Shown here piece after piece: positions 9,451-18,157 of a stretch of 64,000 nucleotides of DNA; positions within the stretch are counted from its first letter, which is position 1; every line of letters begins with the position of its first letter. The DNA lies in NCBI GenBank assembly GCA_904379015.1, contig CAJFHG010000010.1:21564-85563 (forward strand), given 5' to 3'. The translations under genes were made by a program, and so were the position numbers. This stretch comes from Candidatus Paralachnospira caecorum (lineage in GTDB: Bacteria > Bacillota > Clostridia > Lachnospirales > Lachnospiraceae). The notes below the pieces were generated by a model. The model was not told the origin of the DNA. It did not search any database and saw nothing but the letters and a program-made list of their open reading frames with translations.

Positions 9451-9909
9451 CTATTTCCTTCCTTTATATAGCTTTTCCAGTTCCTCCAGGAAGGTGTTCA
9501 CATCCTTAAACTCCCTGTATACGGAAGAAAAACGGACATAGGCCACTTCATCCAGCTCCTTCAGCTTGTCCATGACAAGATTCCCGATCCGCGATGTGGT
9601 GATCTCCTTCTCTTCTGAATTGAAAACCGTATTTTCCACCTCGTCTACCAGATGACTGATGTCCTCGGCAGATACCGGACGCTTGTGGCAGGCCAGAAGA
9701 ACGCCCGCTTCGATTTTGGAACGGTCGTAGGGCTCTCTCCGGCTGTCTTTTTTCACCACCATAAGCGGGATCGTCTCGATCTTCTCATAGGTGGTGAACC
9801 TCCTCTTGCAGGCCTCGCACTGCCGTCTGCGCCGGATGGCGTTGTTATCCTCAGCAGGACGGGAATCGATGACTTTAATGTTCTCGTTGTTGCAAAACGG
9901 ACACTTCAT
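9451..9909 (-). CDS. nrdR: Transcriptional repressor NrdR
   Basis: A 152-residue zinc-ribbon/ATP-cone repressor of ribonucleotide reductase genes. Zinc-binding cysteines are Cys3, Cys6, Cys31 and Cys34; the Arg-rich RRRRQCEACKRRFTTYE is the DNA-contact part of the ribbon. The ATP-cone follows (VVKKDSRREPYDRSKIEAGV). Length matches the family closely. A strong AAGGAGG Shine-Dalgarno precedes ATG. No ribonucleotide reductase gene lies in the window. Confidence 0.97.
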   Translation of the reverse strand: MKCPFCNNENIKVIDSRPAEDNNAIRRRRQCEACKRRFTTYEKIETIPLMVVKKDSRREPYDRSKIEAGVLLACHKRPVSAEDISHLVDEVENTVFNSEEKEITTSRIGNLVMDKLKELDEVAYVRFSSVYREFKDVNTFLEELEKLYKGRK

Positions 9910-9965
9910 GAGATATCCTCCTTCCGCACATGATCATCCGGCATTTTATCCTTTGTACGCCGGCC

Positions 9966-10223
9966 CTATCTGCACTTTACCAGGCATTCCTCTGTCACGG
10001 CCTTCACCAGGACAAAATCCTCTCCGATCTGCTCCACGCACCGGAACGGAATCACATATTCCGTATCCCGGCCCAGAAAGCCGCAGATATGGGCCGGTCC
10101 CGGTATGATAAAGGCGTGGATGCACCCTGTCTTACAGTCAAACTCCACATCTGTGATAAATCCCAGCCGCTTGCCGTCACAGATATTGATGACCTCTTTC
10201 ATTCTCAGTTCACAGATCCGCAC
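9966..10223 (-). CDS. YlmC/YmxH-family PRC-barrel protein (sporulation-associated)
   Basis: An 85-residue PRC-barrel protein. I chose the GTG at 10223 because GGAGG lies 7 bp upstream and because the resulting N-terminus (MRICELRMKEVINICDGKRLG) aligns with the usual YlmC/YmxH start. An earlier in-frame ATG would add 23 residues outside the domain. The barrel core is FITDVEFDCKTGCIHAFIIPG and VIPFRCVEQIGEDFVLV. Genes of this family are often near sporulation or cell-division genes in Firmicutes; the molecular role is not known to me. It lies upstream of nrdR on the same strand. Confidence 0.85.
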   Translation of the reverse strand: MRICELRMKEVINICDGKRLGFITDVEFDCKTGCIHAFIIPGPAHICGFLGRDTEYVIPFRCVEQIGEDFVLVKAVTEECLVKCR

Positions 10224-10342
10224 AGCCGTTCCTCCGGCATACAATTTCCTTATTACCATTCTATGCCGGAATGGCCGTCCCTGCCATTCCAATTCTGCCG
10301 GATCCTGTTTGGCCGCAGGACTGCCCGCTCCTCCGGCGGCGC

Positions 10343-11950
10343 TTAATTTCTGCTGAACTCCTCCAGCTTGAGCCCCGGATTCCGTTCCAGGACCATTCCC
10401 ATACTCCAGCTGTTCACGAACAGCAGGAGCGGATTGCCCTTCAGGTCTTTGACCCGCTTCATGTCTGAGGTTCCCTGGATCTTCTCCACATTCACCTCGT
10501 CCTTATTGGCGATCCAGCGGATATGCTCATAGGGGAGGGGCTCCAGCTTCACCTCCACATTGTACTCATTGTTCAGTCTGAACAGAAGCACATCAAACTG
10601 CAGCACGCCCACCACGCCCACGATGATCTCTTCCATTCCAGTGTTATACTCCTGGAAGATCTGGATGGCGCCCTCCTGGGCAATCTGGTTGACTCCCTTC
10701 AGGAACTGCTTGCGCTTCATGGTGTCCACCTGCTTCAGCCTCGCGAAATGCTCCGGCGCAAAGGTGGGGATTCCCTCATACACAAACTTCTGCCCGGAAG
10801 CGGTCAGCGTATCCCCGATCGAAAAAATGCCCGGATCAAACACGCCGATGATATCTCCCGCGTAAGCTTCCTCCACGATCTTCCTCTCCTGGGCCATCAG
10901 CTGCTGAGGCTGGGACAGCTTCACCTTCCTGCCGCCCTGAATATGGTCCACCTCCATGCCAGCCGTAAATTTGCCGGAACAGATTCTCATAAAGGCGATC
11001 CGGTCTCTGTGGGCTTTGTTCATATTGGCCTGGATCTTAAATACGAAGGCCGAAAAATCTGCCTCCACCGGATCGATCATGCCCTGATCCGACTTTCTGG
11101 GGAGGGGCGGCGTCGTCATCTTCAGGAAATGCTTCAAAAAGGTTTCCACGCCGAAATTGGTCAGCGCGGACCCGAAAAACACGGGAGACAGCTTTCCCTG
11201 GCTCACCAGCTCCATGTCCAGCTCCTGTCCCGCGCCGTCCAGAAGCTCAATGTCCTCCAGAAGCTGGCTCTGATAGCCCTCTCCCACAAGCCAGCTGACC
11301 TGGGGATCCGTAAGGGCCACTTCCTTTGTCTCGACCTCCTTCTGGCCGTTCATGGCAGCCTTAAAGGTGGTAATGCACTTTTTATCCCGCTCATAAACGC
11401 CCTTGAATTCCCGCCCGGAGCCGATGGGCCAGTTTACCGGGCAGGTGGCGATTCCCAGGACCGACTCGATCTCATCCATCAGCTCAAAGGGATCGTTTGC
11501 TTCCCGGTCCATCTTGTTAATAAACGTAAAGATCGGGATATGGCGGAGCAGACAGACTTTGAACAGCTTGATGGTCTGCGCCTCCACGCCCTTGCTGGCG
11601 TCGATCACCATGACCGCCGAATCAGCCGCCATCAGGGTACGATAGGTATCCTCTGAGAAATCCTGATGCCCGGGCGTATCCAGAATATTGATGCAGTATC
11701 CGTCGTAGTTGAACTGGAGCACCGACGAGGTAACGGAAATTCCTCTCTGCTTTTCGATTTCCATCCAGTCCGAAACGGCATGCTTCGCTGTCTTTTTTCC
11801 CTTGACGGAGCCTGCCAGATTGATGGCGCCTCCATAGAGGAGGAGTTTCTCCGTCAGAGTGGTCTTCCCCGCGTCCGGATGGGAAATGATCGCGAAGGTC
11901 CTTCTTTTTTCAATTTCCTTTTTCAACAGTTCTTTATTTTTGTCAGCCAC
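10343..11950 (-). CDS. prfC: Peptide chain release factor 3
   Basis: A 535-residue translational GTPase that recycles RF1/RF2 after peptide release. G1 is SHPDAGKTT (residues 23-31), G3 is DTPGHQDFSED, and G4 is NKMDRE. The insertion after switch I (GSVKGKKTAKHAVSDWMEIE) is characteristic of RF3 rather than EF-G. The start is GTG, 7 bp after AGGAGGATC. RF3 is patchily distributed in Firmicutes, so its presence is informative. Confidence 0.96.
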   Translation of the reverse strand: MADKNKELLKKEIEKRRTFAIISHPDAGKTTLTEKLLLYGGAINLAGSVKGKKTAKHAVSDWMEIEKQRGISVTSSVLQFNYDGYCINILDTPGHQDFSEDTYRTLMAADSAVMVIDASKGVEAQTIKLFKVCLLRHIPIFTFINKMDREANDPFELMDEIESVLGIATCPVNWPIGSGREFKGVYERDKKCITTFKAAMNGQKEVETKEVALTDPQVSWLVGEGYQSQLLEDIELLDGAGQELDMELVSQGKLSPVFFGSALTNFGVETFLKHFLKMTTPPLPRKSDQGMIDPVEADFSAFVFKIQANMNKAHRDRIAFMRICSGKFTAGMEVDHIQGGRKVKLSQPQQLMAQERKIVEEAYAGDIIGVFDPGIFSIGDTLTASGQKFVYEGIPTFAPEHFARLKQVDTMKRKQFLKGVNQIAQEGAIQIFQEYNTGMEEIIVGVVGVLQFDVLLFRLNNEYNVEVKLEPLPYEHIRWIANKDEVNVEKIQGTSDMKRVKDLKGNPLLLFVNSWSMGMVLERNPGLKLEEFSRN

Positions 11951-11980
11951 GTATTGATCCTCCTGATCTGTAGTTCTTTC

Positions 11981-13513
11981 CTAAAACAGCGGGGTGAACA
12001 GACTCATCACCGAAACCAGCATTTTTTCATAGAAGGGCCGGTTCCTGCAGAATTCCATGGTGATCTCCATGGTTTCTTCCCGCATGGTCGCTGTAAAATC
12101 TTCTTTCAGCTGGCGGACCGCCTCCGTCCTGTAAAGGAGCGTGCCGCATTCAAAGTGGAGATAGAGACTTCTGAAATCCAGATTGATGCTGCCGATCGCC
12201 GCCAGAGTATCGTCGGACACAAAGGCTTTTGTATGCAGAAATCCCGGCAGATACTCGAAAATCCTCACTCCTGAATCGATGAGCTGGGCATAATAGGAAC
12301 GGGTCAGCATAAAAATCAGTTTTTTGTCCGGAATATGCGGTGTCATGATCCGGACATCCACCCCGTTTTTGGCGGCCAGTGTCAGCGACACCATCAGTTC
12401 ATGATCGATGATCAGGTAGGGAGTGTAAATATACAGATATTTTTTTGCGTTGTGTATGATATTGAGATAAACATTTTCGCTGGTACACTCATGATCCAGC
12501 GGAGAATCGCCGTAGGGCTGCACATATCCGTTTTCCGCCCGCTCGCCCATATCCTCTTTCACCCGATAGGCTTCATAATTAAAATCTGTATGCCGGATGC
12601 TGTTCCACATTCCCAGGAACATGGATGTAAAATTCCACACAGCCGCGCCCTTCACCATCACGCCGCCGTCCTTCCAGTGGCCGAACCGCTCCACCCGGTT
12701 GATATATTCATCGGACAGATTGATGCCGCCGCAGAACGCAGCCTTCCCGTCGATCACCGCGATCTTCCTGTGGTCCCTGTTGTTAAAAATCGCCGACATC
12801 ACCGGCCGGAAGGAATTGAAGGTCCTGCACTGGATTCCTTTTTTTCCAAGAATCTCAGGATAATTTCTGGGAAGGAGCCAGATCGAGCCCACATCATCAT
12901 AGAGAAGCCGGACTTCAACTCCTGCCTTTGCCTTTTCCTCCAGCACAGAGAGAATGGTGTTCCACATATAGCCCCGCTCAATGATAAAATATTCGAGAAA
13001 AATGAATGTTTCCGCCTTCTGAAGCTCCTCCAAGAGGGCCTCAAAATACTCCTCTCCCACTTTAAAATACCGGGTAGAGGCGTTTTGATAGGCCGGGAAA
13101 TGCTGTCTACGCAGATAGCGCATCTGTCCCGCCGCAGCGGCATCCTCTTTCAGAACCGCCTCTTCGATCCCCTCCTCCTGCCGCATATAAGGATACAGCT
13201 CCTCGTCAATGCGCTGATGCCGCTTCCTGTGGGCTACGATCACATTCGCGCGCCCGAACAGAAGATACAGGATGGTTCCCACAATGGGAACGCTCAGGAT
13301 CAGGATGCTCCACGCCAGCTTATACGCCGGATTGTTCCACTGCCGTACCACATGGATCACCAGCACCAGTCCGATGAGAGACATGCCGATGGTGATTTCC
13401 ATATAATAATTTCCCAGGAGAAGTACAGCCGAGACAATCCACGCCACCTGCAGAATGATCACTATGGCTACCCAGACCATACGGCTGGTCAAAAATTTCA
13501 GAATCCGTCTCAT
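11981..13513 (-). CDS. cls: Cardiolipin synthase
   Basis: A 510-residue phospholipase-D-family enzyme that joins two phosphatidylglycerol molecules to cardiolipin at the membrane. Two or three hydrophobic segments occupy the first ~95 residues (for example LILSVPIVGTILYLLFG). The two catalytic HKD motifs are HRKIAVIDGKAAFCGG and HTKAFVSDDTLAAIGS. The Shine-Dalgarno is GGGAGAGGA. It lies between coaBC and prfC on the same strand with short gaps. Confidence 0.95.
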   Translation of the reverse strand: MRRILKFLTSRMVWVAIVIILQVAWIVSAVLLLGNYYMEITIGMSLIGLVLVIHVVRQWNNPAYKLAWSILILSVPIVGTILYLLFGRANVIVAHRKRHQRIDEELYPYMRQEEGIEEAVLKEDAAAAGQMRYLRRQHFPAYQNASTRYFKVGEEYFEALLEELQKAETFIFLEYFIIERGYMWNTILSVLEEKAKAGVEVRLLYDDVGSIWLLPRNYPEILGKKGIQCRTFNSFRPVMSAIFNNRDHRKIAVIDGKAAFCGGINLSDEYINRVERFGHWKDGGVMVKGAAVWNFTSMFLGMWNSIRHTDFNYEAYRVKEDMGERAENGYVQPYGDSPLDHECTSENVYLNIIHNAKKYLYIYTPYLIIDHELMVSLTLAAKNGVDVRIMTPHIPDKKLIFMLTRSYYAQLIDSGVRIFEYLPGFLHTKAFVSDDTLAAIGSINLDFRSLYLHFECGTLLYRTEAVRQLKEDFTATMREETMEITMEFCRNRPFYEKMLVSVMSLFTPLF

Positions 13514-13534
13514 GTCTTTCCTCTCCCCTGTATA

Positions 13535-14731
13535 TTATCGGTCTGTCATACTCAGTATTTCATCCAGAATCCTTTCCGCCACCTGGTCTTTGCTCATTTT
13601 AGGCAGCTCCACCTGCCCGTTCCTGGTCAGAATCGTGACCACGTTGGTATCGGTACCGAAGCCGGCACCCTCCACCTTTACATTGTTGGCGACGATCATA
13701 TCCAGATTCTTCTTCTCCAGCTTTTTCACGGAATTCTCGATCATATGCTCTGTTTCCATGGAAAAACCGCATAAAAACTGACCGGGGCGCTTGTGTTCCC
13801 CCAGGGCCTGCAGCGTATCCTCTGTCCGCTCCAGGGCGATCTCCAGGGCGCCGTCGGATTTCTTTACCTTCTGGTCGCTCACATGGGCGGGCCGGTAATC
13901 GGCCACGGCCGCGGCCTTGATGATGATATCCTGCTCCGGCGCCCGCTCTGTCACCTCCCGGTACAGCTCCGCCGCCGAGGTGATCTCCACAGTCTTCACA
14001 AACTCCGGCTTTCTGATCTGGACCGGTCCCGTCACCAGGGTCACGTCCGCCCCCCGGTACATAGCCGCCCGGGCCAGCGCATATCCCATTTTCCCGCTGG
14101 AATGATTGGAAATATACCGCACCGGATCGATGGCCTCCCTGGTGGGGCCGGCCGTCACCAGAACCTTCCGTCCCTTCATATCCTTTTCGTGGGCCAGTTC
14201 TTTCATAATATAGGAAAAAAGCGTGTCCTCGTCCGCCATTTTTCCATTTCCCGTGTCTCCATTGGCCAGCATGCCCACCACCGGCTCCACAAATTCGTAC
14301 CCGAAGCGGCGGAGCTTTTTAATATTATCCTGTACAATGGGATTTTCATACATATTGGTGTTCATGGCCGGCGCGATGATCTTTTTGCAGGGGCAGGCCA
14401 TAACCGTAGTCGTCAGCATGTCGTCCGCGATGCCTCCCGCGATCTTTCCGATGACATTGGCGCTGGCCGGCGCGATCATCACCAGATCGGCCTGCTTGGC
14501 GATCGCCACATGCTCCACGCTGAATTCAAAATTCCGGTCAAAGGTATCGATCAGGCATTTTGTCCCGGTCAGAGACTCAAATGTGATCGGTGTGATAAAA
14601 TTCGCGGCGTTCCTGGTCATCAGCACATGGACCGCGGCGTGCTGTTTTTTCAGAAGCCTTGCCAGCCCCACTGTCTTGTAGGCCGCAATACTTCCGGAAA
14701 CTCCCAGGAGAACTGTCTTTCCCTTCAGCAT
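13535..14731 (-). CDS. coaBC: Bifunctional phosphopantothenoylcysteine decarboxylase/ligase
   Basis: A 398-residue fusion carrying steps 2 and 3 of coenzyme A synthesis from pantothenate. The N-terminal flavoprotein decarboxylase (CoaC) shows GVSGSIAAYK, the substrate-binding region FSVEHVAIAKQADLVMIAPA and the PAMNTNMYENP motif. The C-terminal ligase (CoaB) starts around VTAGPTREAIDPVRYISN and contains the KKSDG motif. It is divergent from coaX with an 89-bp shared regulatory interval, so two steps of the same pathway are paired here. Confidence 0.97.
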   Translation of the reverse strand: MLKGKTVLLGVSGSIAAYKTVGLARLLKKQHAAVHVLMTRNAANFITPITFESLTGTKCLIDTFDRNFEFSVEHVAIAKQADLVMIAPASANVIGKIAGGIADDMLTTTVMACPCKKIIAPAMNTNMYENPIVQDNIKKLRRFGYEFVEPVVGMLANGDTGNGKMADEDTLFSYIMKELAHEKDMKGRKVLVTAGPTREAIDPVRYISNHSSGKMGYALARAAMYRGADVTLVTGPVQIRKPEFVKTVEITSAAELYREVTERAPEQDIIIKAAAVADYRPAHVSDQKVKKSDGALEIALERTEDTLQALGEHKRPGQFLCGFSMETEHMIENSVKKLEKKNLDMIVANNVKVEGAGFGTDTNVVTILTRNGQVELPKMSKDQVAERILDEILSMTDR

Positions 14732-14749
14732 CTCTTTTTCTCCTCATTC

Positions 14750-14778
14750 TTGTTATTTTGACTGTTCTATGCTATAAT
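14750..14778 (+). promoter_or_regulatory. Promoter of coaX
   Basis: TTGTTA (14750-14755) and TATAAT (14773-14778) with a 17-bp spacer and TGC immediately before the -10 (extended -10). It lies 42 bp before the coaX ATG. Confidence 0.65.
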
Positions 14779-14820
14779 CCTTACTGTTTACTTCAGACAA
14801 ACGAAAGGAACTCTTCGCTT

Positions 14821-15585
14821 ATGATACTCGCCATCGACATCGGAAACAGCAATATCGTGATCGGGTGCATCGACGCAAAACAGACTTATTTTGTGGAGCG
14901 GATCTCCACCAACACCAATCAGACTGCTCTGGAATACGCCGTCACCTTCAAAAATATCCTGGAACTTTATCACATCAATCCCAAGGGACTGGAGGGCGCC
15001 ATCATTTCATCGGTTGTTCCGCCCATTTCCAACACCGTAAAGCTTTCTGTGGAAAAAATCATCGGCAAGCCCTGCCTTCTGGTCGGCCCCGGGATCAAAA
15101 CCGGGCTGAATATCATCATGGACAATCCCGCCACCGTCGGAAGCGACCTGGTCGTGACCGCAGTCGCCGGAATCCGGGATTACCAGGCGCCTTTTCTGGT
15201 CATCGACATGGGGACCGCCACCACCATCACCTGCATCGACAAAAACCATAACTATATCGGCGGTGCCATTATCCCCGGCGTGCGGGTCTCTCTGGAATCC
15301 CTTTCCCAGAAAGCGGCCCAGCTTCATAATATCAGTCTGGAAACACCCCGCCGCGCCATTGGAAAAAATACCGTCGAGTGTATGCGCAGCGGCATCATAT
15401 TCGGAAACGCCGCCATGCTGGACGGCATGATCGACCGCTTCGCCGAAGAACTGGGAGAGACTCCCACAGTGATCGCCACCGGCGGACTCTCTAAATTTAT
15501 CATTCCCCATTGTCGTCATACAATTATTTATGATGACAGCCTTCTTTTAAAAGGGCTCTGGATTATTTACACAAAAAACCAATAA
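14821..15585 (+). CDS. coaX: Type III pantothenate kinase
   Basis: A 254-residue kinase of the ASKHA fold that phosphorylates pantothenate, the first step to CoA. The phosphate motif is MILAIDIGNSNIVIGC at the N-terminus and the second acidic motif is FLVIDMGTATTITCID. I start it at 14821 because GAAAGGAAC precedes this ATG and the upstream in-frame extension overlaps coaBC. Type III kinases are generally not feedback-inhibited by CoA and require a monovalent cation. Confidence 0.97.
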   Translation: MILAIDIGNSNIVIGCIDAKQTYFVERISTNTNQTALEYAVTFKNILELYHINPKGLEGAIISSVVPPISNTVKLSVEKIIGKPCLLVGPGIKTGLNIIMDNPATVGSDLVVTAVAGIRDYQAPFLVIDMGTATTITCIDKNHNYIGGAIIPGVRVSLESLSQKAAQLHNISLETPRRAIGKNTVECMRSGIIFGNAAMLDGMIDRFAEELGETPTVIATGGLSKFIIPHCRHTIIYDDSLLLKGLWIIYTKNQ

Positions 15586-15632
15586 TGCAGGAAGTCCATA
15601 GGATTTTACCATAAACAGGAACAAAATTCAAG

Positions 15633-15677
15633 AGCGGCATCTGCCTCCGGAACATGGAAGACAGACGCCGCTGTTTT
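15633..15677. terminator. Terminator between coaX and the PanT-like gene
   Basis: AGCGGC (15633-15638) pairs with GCCGCT (15667-15672) with additional internal pairing, and GTTTTT follows on the plus strand. The two genes converge here, and on the other strand the hairpin is followed by a weaker T-containing stretch, so it may serve both. Confidence 0.75.
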
Positions 15678-16301
15678 TCATCCTCTGTTAAAGTTTAAAT
15701 GCAGCAATACCTTGCCGAGGGCAAGGGTCAGCACTGCCGCAACAATCGCCTCCGGCACGCCGTTGGCCACAATGATGCCGACAATCACATCATAGACCGC
15801 GCTGACAGCGATCTCTCTGACCGTCGCGAACTGGCCGGAAAAGCAGAAATAGATCAGATTCATAACGAGCAACGTGTTCACCAGCGCTCCCACTGCTCCG
15901 GCGGCCGGCAGGGCCGCGTACTCTGCCTTCTTCGAGCCATTTCCCAGCCACATGATCCCCTTGAATACGAAATAGGGCACCACTCCTGTCAGGATCCTCG
16001 GAACAAAGCAGATCACAATGCTCCACAGATTCCCGCCTGAATAAAAGGGAGAAAAGGCAAAAGAAAGAAGACTGGGATTGAATGTGTTGTTGATCAGACT
16101 GGTCAGTCCGAAAATGAATCCAAGAAACGCGCCCTTTTTCGGTCCCAATACAACGGATCCGATAATGACGGGTACATGGATCAGAGTGGCCTTGATGACC
16201 ACAAGATTGATGTAGCCCACCGGTGTGAAGGCCATCAGGATGATAATGGCCGCGATCACGGCAGTCAGCACCATGTTCCGGGTTTTTACCGAACGGTTCA
16301 T
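15678..16301 (-). CDS. ECF transporter S component, probably pantothenate-specific (PanT-like)
   Basis: A 207-residue membrane protein with about six hydrophobic segments. The N-terminal helix MVLTAVIAAIIILMAF is the Ala-rich helix that S components use to dock on EcfT. The segment VIKATLIHVPVIIGSVVLGP and the loop FGLTSLINNTFNP resemble PanT-type S components, and the neighbouring coaX/coaBC support pantothenate as substrate. The start at 16301 follows GCAGGAGG by 7 bp; an upstream in-frame start would add 15 residues without support. No EcfA or EcfT genes are present, so it must share a module encoded elsewhere. Substrate is inferred. Confidence 0.85.
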   Translation of the reverse strand: MNRSVKTRNMVLTAVIAAIIILMAFTPVGYINLVVIKATLIHVPVIIGSVVLGPKKGAFLGFIFGLTSLINNTFNPSLLSFAFSPFYSGGNLWSIVICFVPRILTGVVPYFVFKGIMWLGNGSKKAEYAALPAAGAVGALVNTLLVMNLIYFCFSGQFATVREIAVSAVYDVIVGIIVANGVPEAIVAAVLTLALGKVLLHLNFNRG

Positions 16302-16387
16302 ATGTTTTCCTCCTGCTACTGTTCCGCTCCCGGAAGGCAGACACACTTCCGAAATGCCGGATACAATGCAATTTCAGTTACTCTCCG

Positions 16388-16415
16388 ATTATAGCAGAAG
16401 GGGGAAAAAAGTCAA
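16388..16415 (-). promoter_or_regulatory. Promoter of the PanT-like gene
   Basis: Minus-strand TTGACT (16410-16415) and TATAAT (16388-16393) with a 16-bp spacer. The leader is about 80 nt and shows no recognisable riboswitch. Confidence 0.75.
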
Positions 16416-16418
16416 TCC

Positions 16419-17174
16419 TCAATCGGCCTCCACATCATCCAGGAACTGTGTCCAGGCATCCTCGTTGTCCACGAAATATTTGGGGCAGATCTTCCCCGTC
16501 ACATCATAATGCCGGATGATCCCGTCCCGGTCGATCAAAAAGGTATCCGCAAGCCAGGAGGTCAGCCTGACCAGGGAATCATAGGTCGCCTGCGTAAATT
16601 CTCCGCTTTCGTCCTCATGGCAGCATTCAATGGATATCGTGTCGTAATTTCTGTCATTGGACGCGTAGGCCACCTCGCTTAAAGGCACGCACTGGATGAT
16701 CGTCCCGTCGATTCCTATGACAAAATGACTGCTGGCGTAGGTCTCGTCCGCTCCGCTGGCCAGATTTTCAAAATAGCTCCTGTTCTGCTCGGCAGTCGTC
16801 CCCGGATTGCCCGTATAATGGACCACGATCCCGTCCACATCATCCAGATAGATTCCCGGCCTGGAATATTCGTTTACCGGCAGAAGATCCCGTTCGATCC
16901 AGTCCGGCACTGTGATCAGATCCCACTGGATCACCCGCTCTCCCGCGCTGTTGAAATAGACAGGATCACTGACTGAGGCCGCCATCAGGGTTTCACCGTA
17001 AGCGGGTGTTCCGGCAGCCTCCAGGCTGTTCTGCGTTTCCTGATCTCCGTCCCCGCTGATCCCGTTTACAACGGTTCTGATCACAAGCACCAGCAGAACC
17101 GCAATGACCAGCCAGCCTGCCACAAACACAAACCTCTGGATCCGCCTTATCTTCCTCCTGCTCTTCTTACTCAT
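16419..17174 (-). CDS. Membrane-anchored N-acetylmuramoyl-L-alanine amidase (Amidase_2)
   Basis: A 251-residue protein with a basic cytoplasmic start (MSKKSRRKIRRIQR), one transmembrane helix (FVFVAGWLVIAVLLVLVI) and an extracellular Amidase_2/PGRP domain. Zinc-site residues appear in IVVHYTG (first His), in SIECCHEDES and in the final IRHYDVTGKICPKYF (second His and Cys). The enzyme would cut the bond between muramic acid and L-alanine in peptidoglycan outside the membrane. I start it at 17174 where GGAG lies upstream; an earlier in-frame ATG adds 14 unsupported residues. The second metal His is in HYDVTGK, a common variant of the family. Confidence 0.85.
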   Translation of the reverse strand: MSKKSRRKIRRIQRFVFVAGWLVIAVLLVLVIRTVVNGISGDGDQETQNSLEAAGTPAYGETLMAASVSDPVYFNSAGERVIQWDLITVPDWIERDLLPVNEYSRPGIYLDDVDGIVVHYTGNPGTTAEQNRSYFENLASGADETYASSHFVIGIDGTIIQCVPLSEVAYASNDRNYDTISIECCHEDESGEFTQATYDSLVRLTSWLADTFLIDRDGIIRHYDVTGKICPKYFVDNEDAWTQFLDDVEAD

Positions 17175-17301
17175 ACAGTTTCTCCATACCCTTTCTCTTC
17201 TCCCATGCATGTCCACATGAAGTATCTGACATGTCGTATCGATTTATTATAGCATGAATCCGCGCGCCATATCTTAATATTTTATGAATTCTGATCGCCT
17301 T

Positions 17302-18147
17302 TTACAGGAAAATCTGCAGGAAAATACCGGAAACAACGGCACAGAGAAGCAGGATCCCCGTAATTTTCAGATTTTCCTTCAGATGACGGTTGACCCGGTA
17401 TAAGACTGCCAGCCCCACGCCCGCGCCGGACAGAAGACCGGCGATCACGGAACCGAAGCTCAGCACGCCTGTCAGGTACAGCTCTGTCAGCACCACCGAC
17501 GCGGCGCAGTTGGGGATCAGGCCGATGACAGCCGCCAGGACCGGCTGAAAAACAGAATTCTTCAGCAGCAGCTCCGACAGCCGCTCAATCCCCACAGCCT
17601 CCAGCAGGATATTCAGGGCGCAGTTGAAGATCAGAAGGTAAACAAAAATCTGTACGGTGTGATGAAAGGCTGCCTTCAGGATCCCGCCCTCCTCCTCACA
17701 GCCGCAGTCTTCGCAGATTCCGCCCAGCTTTTTCCTTCTGAGAGGGCTTTTCCGGAACAGAAAATCTGTCAGATATCCGAATCCGGTCCCGATGATCACC
17801 TTGGTCAGGATCAGCCGGAGTACAATCCTCCCGTTTCCGGGATTTCCGAGAAGCAGAAGCACCGCTTCGTCGGATGTGGACCAGAATACGGCCAGCATGG
17901 TCCCCAGCGTGATCACGCCGCCCGAATAGAGATTGGCCGCCGCCACAGAAAAACCGCACTGGGGCACACATCCGAACACAGCTCCCAGAACCGGTCCGGC
18001 GCCGCCGATCCGGGACAGAAGGCCATCCCTGTGCTTTTCAGAATAATGCTCTACCGCTTCCAGCAGAAGAAACGCGATAAACAAGAACGGCAGCATTCTC
18101 AAAGAATCGACCACGCCGTCCTTCAGTGCATCTATGATAAAATCCAA
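17302..18147 (-). CDS. Putative heavy-metal exporter permease (ArsP_2-type)
   Basis: A 281-residue membrane protein with roughly ten hydrophobic segments, arranged as two halves that each carry a GxxP-C motif: FGCVPQCGFS in the first and IGLIPNCAASV in the second. This duplicated architecture fits the 10-TM putative metal exporters related to ArsP. Between the halves is a Cys-rich cytoplasmic loop, ICEDCGCEEEGG, a likely metal-sensing or metal-handling site. I start it at a TTG (18147) because AGGAG lies 7 bp upstream and the hydrophobic helix follows at once. The transported ion is unknown. Confidence 0.75.
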   Translation of the reverse strand: MDFIIDALKDGVVDSLRMLPFLFIAFLLLEAVEHYSEKHRDGLLSRIGGAGPVLGAVFGCVPQCGFSVAAANLYSGGVITLGTMLAVFWSTSDEAVLLLLGNPGNGRIVLRLILTKVIIGTGFGYLTDFLFRKSPLRRKKLGGICEDCGCEEEGGILKAAFHHTVQIFVYLLIFNCALNILLEAVGIERLSELLLKNSVFQPVLAAVIGLIPNCAASVVLTELYLTGVLSFGSVIAGLLSGAGVGLAVLYRVNRHLKENLKITGILLLCAVVSGIFLQIFL

Positions 18148-18157
18148 ATCTGATCTC

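Noticed and set aside
10224..10342. Hairpin GGAATGG/CCATTCC between ylmC and prfC as a terminator
   Set aside because: No T run follows in either direction.
12335..13774. Plus-strand frame of 479 codons opposite cls and coaBC
   Set aside because: It crosses two well-supported minus-strand genes and has no recognisable domain.
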